Origin: Azolla caroliniana
Taxonomy: Eukaryota; Polypodiophyta
Length of the DNA: 64,000 bases
Assembly: GCA_043228905.1 (NCBI GenBank)
Contig: JBHGNT010000012.1
Location: 8,246,001 to 8,310,000, forward strand
Direction: 5' to 3'
This document shows, piece after piece, positions 11,387 to 24,015 of the stretch; position 1 is the first letter of the stretch, and each line of letters opens with the position of its first letter. The position numbers and the translations under genes were made by a program. Under the pieces are notes generated by a model. That model had not been told where the DNA came from. It worked only from the letters and a program-made list of their open reading frames with translations, and did not search any database.

Positions 11387-13259
11387 ATCTTGATTTTATT
11401 TTTTCCCCTATTTCACTACATTTCTTTGGACACCCATATAACAACGGAACCTAAGCCCATGACAAATTTGACTGAACAAAAGTTCTCAAATTTATGACTT
11501 CAATGCTATGGTGTAAGGGAATGAGGAAAACAACCTCATAAATTATTAGGAAGCGTAGGCCCAACATTTAGTTGACATGTTGACATGTGGAACTTGAGCA
11601 CATGAGATTATCAACTACTCGACAATGTTTGGCCAAACCACAATATTACTAGGAGCCCAACAAGGTCAGAGCCCAATGAAATGGCAAATGAAGTAGCTCA
11701 CTTCGAGGATAACAAGGTTATTGCCTTGACGTGTGCTATATATATTTCATGCCCGAGAGCAAAAAATCTCCAAGCAAGGAGATGGAACAACCAAACGAAA
11801 TGAAGACCTCCAACACGAGCGCCTATGAGAAGGGACAAAACTAGGGTCACATGATGACCACATTCATTTCATCATCAAATTGAGACACTTGTTGAAAGGT
11901 TACTCACAAGGTCAAGCTCAATGTGCAAATGGGGCTCATAGCGGACAAAAAGTGATGGGGAGCGAAGATAACAAAAGAAGTGCTAAGATCAAAGGATATA
12001 AGAGATGCTAGAGATATGTGCATAATTTTTAAAGAGTTATTTATGCTCTTAAGAAATGTGAAGAAAACACCTTTCTAACTTTGGGAAATGTTCAAAAAAC
12101 AAAACAAATGGGTGAAACAGACTTGGTTAACTAGGTGGACTACCAAGCACAAACTCGACACTGAGTCTAGGCTTGCACATAAACATTCCCCCTTTCAAAC
12201 CTAACATATGAGCACGATTGGCTACAACTTCTACGACCAACAACTTGCATGCTTGGTAAAAAAAAAAATTAGTCCCCTTGCTACTAGCCCATCTTTTAAA
12301 GCACTTGATGAGAATCCCTGTCTCTAGCCTTCTAGGGAGATCAAAATATCATCTCTTTCATGTTTTTGAACCCCTAAAATTCTCACACCCCCCCCATTGA
12401 GTACAACATAATTGGTAATTGACATATTTGATGAATCATTACCACACAACCAACCATCACTTTTAATGAGATTACTGGAACGTAATAGTGTAAACTGCCA
12501 CGACGACAATCATTTCAATTTACAAAATCTCTTAACAAAATCATTTCAGTCTATGCTGAAATATATGTTCAAATACACCCAGCAATTGGACAATAAAAAC
12601 CTACTAATAGAATCTTGCTATTGAATCTCATTGCACTTCTGCTACACAAAAAGGTGTAGCCTAATAAATGAACTTGTGTTCTGCTAAGATAATTGTGTTC
12701 CTAAGAGGAATTAAATAGTGAAGTTGTGTGATTACATAGTTATTGACATGCATTAGATTACATTCAGATTTTACAGTAGTATAAAAATAAATCACTTCAG
12801 AAACCATTCAGTTAAAGAGTAATCAATAACAGAAACAACTGATGGATATTATATTGCATCATTTTAACATAGTTATTAGCTTTTATTCAGTAAATCATCT
12901 CTGGCTAGACTATAGCCGTTATAAAAAAACTTCCTGTATATATATTCACAATAGAAGAATGATACACAAAGATACTTTTATTTTAAATTGTTTGCTCCTA
13001 TTTATTCAATTAAGCCTCATTTGTTACACTTATAACAAAAGAAGGGGGATGTTATACAAAAGCATATACAAGCAAAATGATCATGAGTTGGGTTGATTTC
13101 TAGATTTGTACACAATACTCTGAACATATAACATACCAAAACTTGGAGCAGCCAATTTGTATCCATAAATATATGCCCAATGGGATGACGGCACACCTTG
13201 ACAATCATTAAGCTTCCATCTCAGATCTAGCATGACATGTGTGGAAACACGCATAGATA
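11387..13259. other. Spacer without recognised genes
   Basis: Open frames are short and without familiar motifs. Parts near 12140-12260 look like worn retroelement sequence but match nothing I recognise. From 12400 on the DNA is AT-rich with TA-rich runs. Confidence 0.4.
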
Positions 13260-13790
13260 GTCCATTTCTTCATATAGGTATGTGATGGTGCCATGCCATT
13301 CGTCACCATCAAGATCGTTGAAAGAAGCAATGTCATGTCATTACTATTACCACCATGAAAGAAGGAAAGCCATGTAATCATCATCACCACCATTTAAAAA
13401 GAAGCAAGAAGGCCATGTTGACACCATTGAAAACAATAAGACCATGTCACCACCATTGAAAGTGACAAAACAATGCTATGCAATGATCATCACCATCTTT
13501 GAGAAAAACAACGCCCATTCAACGATACGATGTGAAGCCAAACACCATCATTACCATTGATAGAACAAGAGTCATACCACCATCATTGAAAGAAGCAGTC
13601 CCATGCCACCACTACCACCATTGAAACGAAACAATGTGATGTCTTCACCACCACTACTAAAAAAGCGGTGCCATGTCATTATAAACACCAAATGGTCACA
13701 TGCCATGTTGCAAACAAACTGCAACATGACATAGGGCACCAACACCAGAAAATTGCCATCATCATCAAAAAAAGGAATCGATGGCAACAA
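13260..13790. repeat. Degenerate minisatellite next to the BYPASS1-like gene
   Basis: About fifteen imperfect copies of a 25-40 base unit near CCATGtCACCACCATTGAAAGaAGCA. The array stops just before the stop codon of the minus-strand gene, so it would lie in its 3' untranslated region or just beyond. Confidence 0.7.
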
Positions 13791-13796
13791 GCCACG

Positions 13797-14891
13797 TCAT
13801 CGTGAGTGACTATATATATCGAGAAGGGCAATTCGGCTAGCAATCAAGACCTTGAAAACTTCCCCAACACTTGCTTCCAATGGATCAATCCCATTCCTTA
13901 ACTCTCTTCTCGCCATCTTGAGCGATTCCACCGCATCTCTAATCTCTCTCGCTTGCTCTTCACCAACAGGAAAACATCTCGAATTTAGCATACTCTCCAC
14001 CTTCCCATACAACAATCTCACTGCAATATCGGTCTTATCCAACTCTTCTAGCAATGCATTTGACCCTTTAGCTTTCTTTCTATCAATCTCTTCTTTGACT
14101 CTTTGTTGGAGACTAGTTAAAGAGAAAGTCCACGCAGATTGTCCACCAACCGAAATAGAAGAAAGAGGGCGCCTCGGCTTAAAAGACAGAGCACTAGCCA
14201 AGACCCCACAAATGAAAATAGTACTTACTTGAGCAGCATAAATAACCATGAAAAAATTACCTTTAGAAGCAGCTTCCATATTTAACTTCTCACCCATTCT
14301 TCTCAGCATAGAGCTACAATTCTCAAGCTTAGATCTTCTTTGACCCATTTGATTCATCTCCTCTTCTTTCCTTTTTAAGGCCTCAATACATCTAAGAAGA
14401 GAATTTTTAGATCGTCGCAGGTGGGGTTCATAACCAACTGTTTGTGGTGAGAAGCTATGTATAGCAAGATCAACATAAGAATCGTAGGTTTTTATATCTG
14501 AGATGGCATCTCGGAGAGTTCGGCAAATGTCAAGAAGTTTAACACTGTCATCTAAGTATTCATCTAACCATTTGAAATCACCTTCTGCAAGGGCCCGTTG
14601 AAGATCAGGGATAAATACTTCTGCATATCCATGTGTGGAAAGAACCACTTCTTCCATAGCTTGGCATAGCCATGGAATACTCAAATATCCACCTTCATCG
14701 GTTGACTTCAATCTCTCCAACTGCTGACAGAGATGTGATTCGAATGACTCCAAGCCCGGATTATTACTACTCCCTCGAGAAGAAGAAGATGTATTTGCTG
14801 TTGTCGGGCTTGAAGCTTTAAAAGAGAATCGTGGCGATGAAAAGCTCTGCAGAGCGGCGCCAAGCGATGAGAAGAGGGAAGAACTAGTCAT
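13797..14891 (-). CDS. BPS1: BYPASS1-family protein
   Basis: A single exon of 364 codons. I start it at the ATG at 14891; a longer open frame upstream has no ATG. The N-terminus is Ser/Thr-rich (residues 1-45), followed by FESHLCQQLERLKS and SIPWLCQAMEEVV, then WLDEYLDDSVKLLDICRTL. Such segments are typical of the plant DUF793/BYPASS1 family. A hydrophobic stretch at about 213-235 could be a membrane segment. The C-terminal half is helical and ends in DIYSHSR. In Arabidopsis, BPS1 restrains production of a mobile root-derived signal that arrests the shoot; the biochemical role is unknown. Length and single-exon structure fit the family. A (CAGA)n repeat lies in the leader just upstream. The family is clear; which paralogue it is cannot be told here. 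Confidence 0.85.
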   Translation of the reverse strand: MTSSSLFSSLGAALQSFSSPRFSFKASSPTTANTSSSSRGSSNNPGLESFESHLCQQLERLKSTDEGGYLSIPWLCQAMEEVVLSTHGYAEVFIPDLQRALAEGDFKWLDEYLDDSVKLLDICRTLRDAISDIKTYDSYVDLAIHSFSPQTVGYEPHLRRSKNSLLRCIEALKRKEEEMNQMGQRRSKLENCSSMLRRMGEKLNMEAASKGNFFMVIYAAQVSTIFICGVLASALSFKPRRPLSSISVGGQSAWTFSLTSLQQRVKEEIDRKKAKGSNALLEELDKTDIAVRLLYGKVESMLNSRCFPVGEEQAREIRDAVESLKMARRELRNGIDPLEASVGEVFKVLIASRIALLDIYSHSR

Positions 14892-14965
14892 GGCGATGGA
14901 TCGTAGCAGAGAAAAAGCGAGATGGGTTTCCAAAGGAAGCAGCAAAAAATCGGATGAGAAATTCA

Positions 14966-14989
14966 ATGTCTGTCTGTCTGTCTGTCTGT
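14966..14989. repeat. (CTGT)n microsatellite in the leader of the BYPASS1-like gene
   Basis: Six tandem CTGT units on the plus strand, so CAGA in the transcript, within the 5' untranslated region some 75 bases before the start codon. Confidence 0.8.
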
Positions 14990-15054
14990 GATCGATGTTC
15001 TGTGATTTAGGGCTGCTTCTGTTATTTGTGAATTTTAGGGCAGAAATTCAATGA

Positions 15055-15460
15055 GCAGTGCAAGTATATATACATATATGATATACATACATATACAAGC
15101 CTTCGGATTTTTATTTTTATTTTTATTTTTTTTTTATTTTTTTTTTTTTTGTTTTTTTTTTTTTTTTTTTATTTTATTTTATTTTTGTTTATTTTTTTAT
15201 TTTTTTATTTTATTTTATTTTATTTTTCCATTAATTATTTATTTCTGTTTTGCTTTTTTTTTTATTTCTTTTTCAAACCTCCTCTCAAAATCTGCTTGTA
15301 CATGCATATTGACATCAGTTTTCACGCACCAAAATCTGCCTTCCATTCCCTCTATATACATAATACTATTCTTATTTCCAATTCTTTCACACACACACAC
15401 ACGGACGGACGGACGGACGGACGGAGGTGCTCTGCCTGCCTGCCTGCCTGCTCTGATCTC
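15055..15460. repeat. Low-complexity block: TA-rich, T-rich, (AC)n, (GGAC)n, (CTGC)n
   Basis: A TATATA region (15060-15080) that could include the TATA box of the minus-strand gene, a 130-base T-rich tract (15107-15260), then (AC)n, (GGAC)5 and (CTGC)4 near 15390-15452. The long open frames here are products of the T-rich repeat and are not genes. Confidence 0.75.
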
Positions 15461-16629
15461 GCCTCAACTCTTCACGGAACGTGTGTCTCCGTTTACCTAT
15501 TATCTGCCTCTAGCCGACCGGAACTGATAACTATTCCCATCATCCCCTCAGTGTTACTGGCAATTAACACTGCTTTTCTACCAGCTCGACTCGATTGTTC
15601 TCACCACCCCCCCCCCCCCCCTTATCTATTGGATTGTAACAGTTCGGCTCTTGCTATGTATCATCATCATGTCACCTTTGTTTGTGTTGTAGTGGCGAGC
15701 CGAGAGATCATTCCCTCCCTTTATGCAAGCAATGGTAGTCGTTCACATGTGTAGCAGGTCTCGTATGTCCCTAGTTCAACAGTTATTCCCATTTGTTGGC
15801 ATGTCCCAAGGTAGCTGGCCACATTCCCCATCCCAACGAGCATTGTCTGGTTGTACCAAATCCCCCGTTTTGTGTGTTGGCGTGGTGTCATTAGGCATAC
15901 ATATTCTCTTATATTCGTTGTCACGATGTGGCACTTGCAAAGGTGAGAAGGCACGACAAAGTTAGGTTTCACACCTGTCTTTTTAATTTTCCATTGTTCT
16001 ATTCCCCCCCTCCCCCCTCTCTCCGCAACACGCATGCACGTTCCCTAGAAAAAAAGAAAATAGATTACCCAAAATACCCCTCAAGGCTCTCCCCTTATTT
16101 CCTAAAGTACGCTTCCTTTATTAACTAAAGTTCCCCTTACTATTCTACTCCCTTTTAATTTCATAAAGCCACCTACCCTTTTAAGCATAAAGTTTCCAAT
16201 TTACTCCCCCATTCTTTGGTATACTTTAAAATATACTCATTTAAACTCTTTCTCTCTTACACACACACACTGTATACATACTCCTACACATACGCGACTA
16301 CATTTACACACATACATGCCCTATACCACTTACACATACCAACTGCACATTCATGGACAAAATCAAATACCCACACATATATATTTGAATACATACACAA
16401 ACATCAAAACCCTATACACTCTTAGGCATATATATAATCACGCACACTTACACATATTTACACATTTTCATGCAACTTTATGTTTGAATAAATTGTCGCG
16501 GCCCGATAAAGCTCTAAGGTCACAAGCCAATTCATACATGACTTATTGATCGATTCTCAAGAAGATCAATACATTGTAGTTGATTCTCAAGAAGATCGAT
16601 TTGTGACAAATCAAACTTCTTCTTCTTGT
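15461..16629. other. Spacer with CA-rich simple repeats
   Basis: No gene recognised. There is a run of C at 15607-15620 and degenerate (CACA/CATA)n from 16255 to 16480. The region at 16496-16620 may be the 5' leader of the gag relic that follows. Confidence 0.45.
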
Positions 16630-17400
16630 GCAAGCACCACCATGCCAGACTCCATCACTGAGCTCGACCAAATCATGGCAGTCCTTCAACAACTTTGACG
16701 AGAGAATAATGTTCTCCAAGAGTCCCTACATAAGCTTTGAAATTCACACATACGACATCAACTACTCACTTGGTGGAAATCCTAAAGCCTAAGATCAATG
16801 TTCCTGATAAATTTGACAACAATTGGAGCGGCCTTAGGGATTCCTAAATCAAAATTGAGTAGTCATCCGTGTATAACCACAACATATACTCCAACAATTT
16901 CAAATAACTCAAGCTTGTCAACTCCCTCTTGGACGATTCAATGCAAGCCTGGTTCGTGCCACTAATGAAAAAAATGGCGCTCCTTCTGGAAGATTTCCTA
17001 ATCATCACGTTTGACGCGACCTTTGGGAGTCTAACAAACATTGATCTTCAATGACCAAATATAAAGTGTACAACAATGATGTGGGGTGATGTCTATGTAT
17101 GCATCGAAGTTCTACCACCTGCCAGCAACATCAATTAGGATGACCATGATCTCCTTAACTTGCGTTGTCAAATAGAGCAAGATCGGAAAACTCCACAATA
17201 ACTCATACACTCAATAATTTGGACTAGTTCACAGTCAACTATAGGTTCTTACTCTAAAACAACAACATATATGTCCCAACAAATGATGTTCACTCTATGT
17301 CTTTACAATGTGCCACAACAATGAGATTTTGGGGCATTTGGGACAACAAAAACTCTCAAACTAACAATGTGGAACTACTAGTGTCAACGACAACCAGTTG
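16630..17400 (+). mobile_element. Ty3-type gag relic
   Basis: Conceptual translation in shifting frames gives MPDSITELDQIM near 16643, PKINVPDKFDNNW near 16790, then LVNSLLDDSMQAWFVPLM near 16915 and FDATFGSL near 17010. The order matches the capsid part of Ty3 gag (a P-x-K-x-P-x-KF-D box, then the A-x-x-WF-x-P-L box) and resembles the gag of the Ty3 element at 33.9-34.9 kb. Stops at Gln and Trp positions break it. No LTRs, protease or polymerase are attached. Confidence 0.65.
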
Positions 17401-17572
17401 ATAAGTTTATCGAATGACCCCGCACATCAAGAACCTGAGAGTTGGGCACAAGAGAGTTGGGACAGTCTGGTTGATGGCACAAAGATCCTCACCGAAGGTT
17501 TGGACCCATGCCAACGTAACCCAAGACAAGGATGAAGACAATGTGGAAATAGACAACTTGACGGACCCCCCC

Positions 17573-17790
17573 TTAAACACATCCAATGTGTTGAGGGGTT
17601 TCATGATTGGAACCACAATACCATCTTGACGGATTGAGGTGAGGGACTTTATCAATGGGTAGAAAAGGTGCCCATTGTAACACATCCTTTGCGTTGAGGG
17701 GTTCCATAATTGGAACCACAACACACCACCTCAACGGATTCAGGTGAGGGCCTTCTCGATAGGTAGAGAAGGCCATGTGAGTCGTGGGCT
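17573..17790. repeat. Two tandem copies of a 110-base unit
   Basis: Both copies run through an acacatcc-TTTGCGTTGAGGGGTTCC-type start, then ATTGGAACCACAA and ACGGATT-AGGTGAGGG. They have diverged by many substitutions. There is no coding evidence. Confidence 0.6.
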
Positions 17791-18639
17791 TCTAAGTTTC
17801 TCGATGGATGGAGAAGACACCCATGACTCACAAGATATTGGAGGTTGGACAGAGAGCGGTTGGGTGGTATGTTCAACGAGTCCCAATTCTTCACCTAGTC
17901 ATCCTTCACGTAGTCCGCGTCCGATTGGAGATCCACCCTAATCACAAAATTTGGGTAGTGTGACCCTGCCCGCCTAGATACCACATTTGGCACATACTGA
18001 AGGATGTGTAGGTTTGGTAGGGGTGGATGTCGTGATGCGGGGTGTGGGGTGTGCACAAGAGGATTTTAGTTAAACTAGGATTATTAGAAAGGTTGATTGG
18101 TAGATCGAAGATGTGAAGAGAAAGACATTTTGTGACTTTATTATTATTATTATTTAGGAAAGAAAAGGCATAACGTGTGGTAAAATAAAAAAGGGTAAAG
18201 ATAATGCAAACAAGGGGGAGAGGGAAGAGAGAGACACAGAAGCTCTATCGGATTGGGAGGCGAAGAAGCTAGGGTAGCAAATCAAGAGGGTGTGTAAGAC
18301 CAACATCAACAAGAGGTGATGTGGTCGTTGATCGTTGGGAGATTACACCAAAACTCGAGAATTTCCCCTTGAAGCTTCACTCTTATTCTTTTCTTCTTCA
18401 TCTTCTTCTCCACAATATACTTGCTATTTTAGGGTTTTATTTACATCCTTTTTTGCGAAATTTAGGGTTCTTAGCTCATGATTAATTCCTGAAAAATTTG
18501 CATCTTGTGATAAAAAAACTCCAAAATCTTGTAAACCCTATTTTATAAAGGGATTTTCTTTCATAATCCAACGTTTTTAGCCTACACAAAAGACTATCTA
18601 GACTTAATATTGTAAAATCCATTCATAATCTCAGATTCT

Positions 18640-18870
18640 TTGGGTTAATTACGTGAAAATCTTGGGCGTAACTCACTGTTCGAATCACAACTACCTTCGA
18701 CTCTATAGAGCCTTCGGGTTTGACCTACATTCGACTTTGGCGATCTTTGGGCTCTTTAGAGGCTTCGAATTAGACGATCTTTCGGCTCTGTAGAGCCTTC
18801 GAGTTTGACGAATCATCTGACTCTTATGATCATTCGACACTAACGAGCCTTCGAGTCATCCATATGCTCT
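18640..18870. repeat. Degenerate repeat with a GGCTCTnTAGAGCC palindrome
   Basis: Units near CTCTATAGAGCCTTCGGGTT recur about every 45-60 bases (near 18699, 18750, 18785 and 18838). The core is a perfect inverted repeat in the best copies. The stretch 17790-18640 before it holds no gene that I recognise. Confidence 0.55.
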
Positions 18871-19093
18871 GGTTCAAGTCCCGGGTGGTCCCGCTCGAGT
18901 AGCACACCTATGCACACGTATTTTATTTACTCTGACTACCTACCTCTCTAAGGAAGAACTCTGTAGAGAGGAGACACATCAAGTGTTTTATTGCCACATG
19001 AAAAAAAGGTGTGTTTTTTGGATTGGGGGTATTCCAGTAAATACCCAAAAGTATAGGAAGGGGTATTTGGGCGATTTCCCAAAAACCCCAAAA

Positions 19094-19180
19094 GCTCTCT
19101 CTGTTCTTCTTCTTCTTCTTCTTCTTCTAGCAGTAGTGATCACAACCTCCTCTTCTTCTTCTTCTTCTTCTTTCAATCAC
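19094..19180. repeat. (CTT)n microsatellites in the glyoxalase II leader
   Basis: Two (TTC)n runs separated by a short unique stretch, ending about 30 bases before the start codon. Pyrimidine-rich leaders of this type are common in plant genes. Confidence 0.75.
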
Positions 19181-19212
19181 AACCTCCTCTCTGTGTTTTT
19201 TTTGGCTTTACC

Positions 19213-22200
19213 ATGAATTTGGTTTCCATGAAAGCTTGGGGTCTCAGGAGCACCTTCTTCTCTTCTCCTTCTTCTTTAACTCTGAATAGCTTTCTTCTTC
19301 TTCGTAACAGACCCGGAAGGAGAATATGCAGATTCTCCACATCCTCCATCACAGCCTCCTTGCAGATTGATTTGGTAAGTTGGACTGCATGCTCATTACT
19401 GCCAAAATTTCTCTGCTAATAAGCTCTCTAGACCCGTAGCGTTATCGAATTTACTGTGATGGCATTATGCATATCCCCCCTCCCTGTGATAGAGGTCCTT
19501 TGAAGCGATTTCACGTATAACTGTACATGAAAAGTTTGATTGTTAATTTATATGTTTTGTCTTAACCATTTTTTGGATACTTGGTCGAGCATTCCTCCAA
19601 AATTTGACCTTCCATTTATATGCTTTAGCTTGAATTACTTTGACAGGTACCTTGCCTGAAGGATAACTATGCGTACCTGTTGTATGATACTGAAGAAGGT
19701 GTCAGTGGTGTAATAGATCCTTCTGAATATGGAACCGTTGCGAAGGCATTGACAAAAAAGAATCTTCATTTGGACTATATTCTTAATACGCATCATCATT
19801 GGGATCACACTGGAGGTAACATCGATCTGAAGAGCAAGTATAAAGCAAAGGTACAAAAGAATATTCCCACTGTCTACATACTTCCCTGTGTTCAAGACCT
19901 ATCCTTCTTACTGTTGAGTTTTCATGAATAAAACAAAAAAGTTGTAAGTTATAGTTGCAAAACATGTAGAAATACACTTTTGAGGGAGAATATAGACTCA
20001 ACCAATCTAAAAGAGAGACCATGCATCTGGAGAGAAGATGTATGAACCTCACCTTTTCTAGACAGTATCAATACTTCTTACCATAAAATATTCTGCTTTT
20101 CTAATTATATCCAGACGAAAGAGGAATGTTTAGTACAGATTGGAATCTACAGAAGTGCTTGCAGGGTGGGGGAGTGTCTTATCTTAAGCGTCTATAAAGG
20201 GAAATGTGCTCAACATTAGTCAAGTTACGCCATGCATCATGAAAAACTTTGCTAGCAAAATCAAGTTTTCCTCTTGCAATGGTGTTGAGCCTTTTTGCAT
20301 GTATCCTTTTCTTCTCATTCACACCAATTTAATATACAATGGTGTTATAGTTTGTTAAAATGCATGTAGGTGGTTGGCCCCGCTGCAGACCAAACGCGAA
20401 TCCCTGGGATTGATATCGCTTTACAAGATGGGGATACATGGATGTTTGGAAATCACAAGATGGTGGTTTTCGATACCCCAGGGCACACACGAGGTAAGTC
20501 TGTACTCATTATATACTATATAATAATGTATGTTATATATACTACGTAGGATAAATGCTAATAATATTCCTGATTCCATGAGATGCGATAATTTCTTATA
20601 TCATCAGTGAGCGATCAAAAGCCTTCCAATTTTCGCAAAGAGTCTTTATTTGGCCCTTTCCTTGTCAAATTATTATTGTTTTTGTCTTTTTATTATTATT
20701 TACATTTGGGCATTTTTTTTATTGTTTTCAACAGGACATGTAAGCTTCTATTTTCCAAGCTCGAATGCTATTTTCACTGGTGATACGTTATTCTCACTAT
20801 CGTGTGGAAAGCTCTTTGAAGGCACGCCTCAACAGGTAGGTAACACAAACCTTATTATAGTAGAACTAAACAACCCAACAATAACCATCTTCCATCTAAT
20901 CATATGTATTTTTTCTCACTGTAGAATCACAATGTATCAAGCAAATTATTTTATCTGTTACGATAATGTGTATCATGTTTGATTTTGTTAATTCATTTAT
21001 GGTAAAAACAAAACAAAATCGTCTTATGCTCTCAAGCATGTTAAAAAGCAGTATTCATATATTGTATGGAATTCCATATCTGAAGAGAGGAATTCCATAT
21101 GAAAAATCTGGGAAATTTTATTTCAGATGTGGAGCTCACTTTCAAAGATAATGGCCTTGCCAGACGAGACTTCAATATACTGTGGACATGAGTACACATT
21201 GGTAAGTTGTTTGGTTGCTCTTTTTTTAAGAAAAAGTTCTTCACAACATTGACTAATGCTCAATTAACCTCGATATATCGCTGGAATTGACCCTATTCTG
21301 TTTTTCTTTCTTTCACTTTTTTCTGTCCTTGAGAATATATCTATAAATTCTCAAATGCTAGTGAGAATTATGTAAAAGTGGCTCGGTTTTAGATACCTAG
21401 GAAATTGAGTAGCTAGCTTAACCGTGTCGAATATTTGCTGAATACCTAAGTCTAATGATTATAGAATGTTTTTGTTAGGATTTTCTTCTGTTCTTTTAAA
21501 AACTATAAATGAAGGTTTTATATATATCCTTCTAGTTTTGTGGTTGTACATACATTTTAACAATATTTGATTGTCATTGCTTCTGATTTGTGTTTAGCAA
21601 TGCTTCATGTTCTGATTGCTTTTGACCAAGAGAACTAATCATGAACTACTATATAAAATACACACAACAATGTAATATCCTTGTAATCAAGAGGTTACAT
21701 ATTGTAACATAGAACAGAGCTTACTTAAGATACACAACCTTAATTTCAAATCCATGCTCTGGCCGCAGTCGAATGCTGAATTCTCACTAACACTCGAGCC
21801 CAACAATGAAAACCTTAGGAACTACTATGACAAAATCAAGAAGCTTCGAGAAGCAAACCTTCCGACAGTAAGTAGAATATTTCATTATTGTCACAGTTTG
21901 TGTTTTCAATATCAAATCAAAATGATCCTAAATTTCTACCTCACCTAATGGAACGAGATCGCTGATTGGTTAATAATGCTTGTAAAATGCATTTCAAATC
22001 CAAGCGTTCTAATAAATTTAGTGGCGTTAGTGAGAATAAAGCTTCTAAATCTATTAGAACATGGAGAAACTTGTGTGGAACTACATTATTTGAATAGAGT
22101 TTTAGATTTTTGTTTGTATATAATGCTTCATTTTTTTTTGTTGCCAGATACCTACAAGTGTGAAAACAGAAAAAGCATGCAACCCGTTTCTTCGTGTATC

Positions 22201-22294
22201 TAGTGCCGAAATAAGAGCGTCTCTGAGGTTGCCTTCAGATGCTGATGAAGTGCAAACACTTGCTGCAGTGCGAGCTTCCAAGGACAAATGGTGA
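19213..22294 (+). CDS. GLX2: Glyoxalase II (hydroxyacylglutathione hydrolase), organelle-targeted
   Basis: Seven exons, all with GT-AG introns and matching phases: 19213-19374, 19647-19850, 20370-20493, 20735-20835, 21127-21201, 21769-21867 and 22148-22294, giving 303 residues. The enzyme hydrolyses S-lactoylglutathione to D-lactate and glutathione, the second step of methylglyoxal detoxification. The metallo-beta-lactamase core is complete: THHHWDH (residues 102-108), TPGHT-RGH across exons 3/4, FTGDTLF, and YCGHEYT. NPFLRV near the C-terminus is part of the glutathione-binding end. Residues 1-54 are Ser/Arg-rich with few acids, as in mitochondrial or plastid transit peptides. All metal ligands are present, so the gene is probably functional. 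Sure of family; the compartment is inferred. Confidence 0.95.
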
Positions 22295-23195
22295 CCAGTC
22301 GGATATTCTATAAATAGAAAGGAATCCTAAAGAAAGGAAAGATGTATTAACGTCCGAAAATGACCAAAATAGTGTGTGTGTACAGACAGACAGACCCAAC
22401 AAGATATTGAAAATGTTCTTGATGAAAAATTTGATATGAGTAATACGCCTATGTAGGCTTCCAAAAATATGTACTCAATCAATATTTAAAGGGATTTTTT
22501 TGGAATCATTTCAGTCCTCTTGATGAGCACTCACACATTGTAGAGTGACCACATCTGCGATGTAAAAATTTCTGACAATTCTTTCTCATGTTGGATGCAA
22601 AATTCCAAATTTTCATTAGTCTTGTTGAATGCCATGAGAAATTAATGAATACATTTCTTTAAATGCTGCTCAAAACAGAATCCTACCCTTGCATATTGAT
22701 AAATTTCACTAACATGAAATAGTCTTAGTTATATTTCAGGAGTCTATACAATGTTTATAAATTTAGCACACATGATGCAAACAACATGATCCTCATTTTT
22801 TGCTTAAACAATTATTGAGTTTTTCAAAGTTTCCCACATGCTCATAGGTGGTTGGATTTGATCCTCTTGAAAGGCTCTAAAAAGATTGTGAAGGATTATC
22901 CAACAACCATAACCACTTGTGATTTGAAACAACAATATATTACATCCAAAGCTTGATGTGATGTATTCATTACCTCTTATTTGTCTTGAGTAATGAGCCT
23001 ATAAAATGTCTTCATAATGTTAAATGACGATCGACGATTTGCTAGATGATAGATTTTGGAGTTGATCGAAAGATGCTAGCTTTTTCTTATATTTGACCAT
23101 TATCTTGAAATGCCAAATCTATCACAAGGATCCTACAAACAACTTTGCAAAATAGAAAAGCAATGGCAAGATGAAGACAACTTACAACACTTACA
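22295..23195. other. Spacer after glyoxalase II
   Basis: Contains the 3' untranslated region of the glyoxalase gene and AT-rich DNA. A short GTGTGTGTACAGACAGACAG repeat lies near 22375. No gene is recognised. Confidence 0.45.
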
Positions 23196-23340
23196 AGAGA
23201 TAGATAGATAGATTCTATTATCGTCTTCGAAGGTCAAATATGACCTATGAGACAAAAAATATTACATTTCACATGATACATGTGAAAGTTAGTAGTGACT
23301 TGCGATGTTCAAGAACTTTATCAATGAATGTTGCTATTGA
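23196..23340 (-). mobile_element. LINE-B 3' end, truncated
   Basis: (GATA)n tail, then the hairpin AGGTCA/TGACCT, then about 100 bases matching the other LINE-B ends. It is cut at 23340, where a (GA)n tract begins. Confidence 0.8.
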
Positions 23341-23361
23341 GAGAGAGAGAGAGAGAGAGAT

Positions 23362-23464
23362 ATGAAGTATGTAATAGAGAGGTGAGATAATTGGGTTTCA
23401 AACCCAAGACATAGTGCTTATAGTGCTTGTAGTGTAGCAACTTATCACTAGGGTAAGGTACTTA
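23362..23464 (-). mobile_element. tRNA-derived SINE copy
   Basis: On the minus strand a CTAGTGATAAGTTG box (A-box-like) is followed about 40 bases later by GGGTTTGAAACCC (B-box-like) and then ATTATCTCACCTCTC. The copy at 52245-52330 has the same order and ending. RNA polymerase III promoters of this form mark tRNA-derived SINEs. (GA)n tracts lie on both sides. Confidence 0.6.
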
Positions 23465-23465
23465 G

Positions 23466-23620
23466 AGAGAGAGAGAGAGAGAGATTAATGTTTTCTAAGG
23501 CCAGAATTTGGCCCATGAGACAATTGGTGTACAACAAATAGGGTGTCTACCCAATCATTGAAATAAAAATAAAAATAAAAATAGGACTTAAGCTAAAAGA
23601 GGTCTAGTATTTGTACAAAA
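23466..23620 (-). mobile_element. LINE-A-like 3' end, truncated
   Basis: (GA)n tail, an AGGCC...GGCCC hairpin, ATGAGACAATTGG and then sequence parallel to the LINE-A 3' untranslated region at 9690-9770 (reverse complement), with an (AAAAT)n expansion. It is more diverged than the 11.2 kb copy. Confidence 0.75.
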
Positions 23621-23743
23621 CATGTTATGGTGTAACCATAGATTGATCCATGCATAATATTCGTGGTATTCTACATCCGCAATATTCGCTATATTCCAGA
23701 ATATAAAACGGCCCCAAGAATATTATAAAACCATTCGTTTAGA

Positions 23744-24015
23744 TGTATACATACATACATACATACATATATGATATATACATATATGATATATGTGTAT
23801 ACACACATATCACTCATATATGTATATACACAAATACATCAATAATTAATTAACTCACTAATATAATAATTAATTAGTTCACTAATACATTAATTGATTC
23901 ACTAATGCATTAATTGATTCAATAATACATTAATTGATTCACTAATACATTAATTAATTTACTAATACATATCTTAATTCATTCAAAAATATTAGTTATT
24001 AAGTTAATTAATTAA
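23744..24015. repeat. (CATA)n and a 20-base AT-rich minisatellite
   Basis: (ACAT)n and TATATG runs at 23744-23830 are followed by at least six copies of a unit near CACTAATACATTAATTGATT. No coding function is seen. Confidence 0.75.

Noticed and set aside
15051-15754. Two long open frames across the T-rich tract
   Set aside because: They are Phe/Leu-rich products of poly-T and simple repeats with no start context, domain or splice signal.
23744-23830. CRISPR-like or regulatory repeat
   Set aside because: Plain (CATA)n and TATATG simple repeats without spacers.
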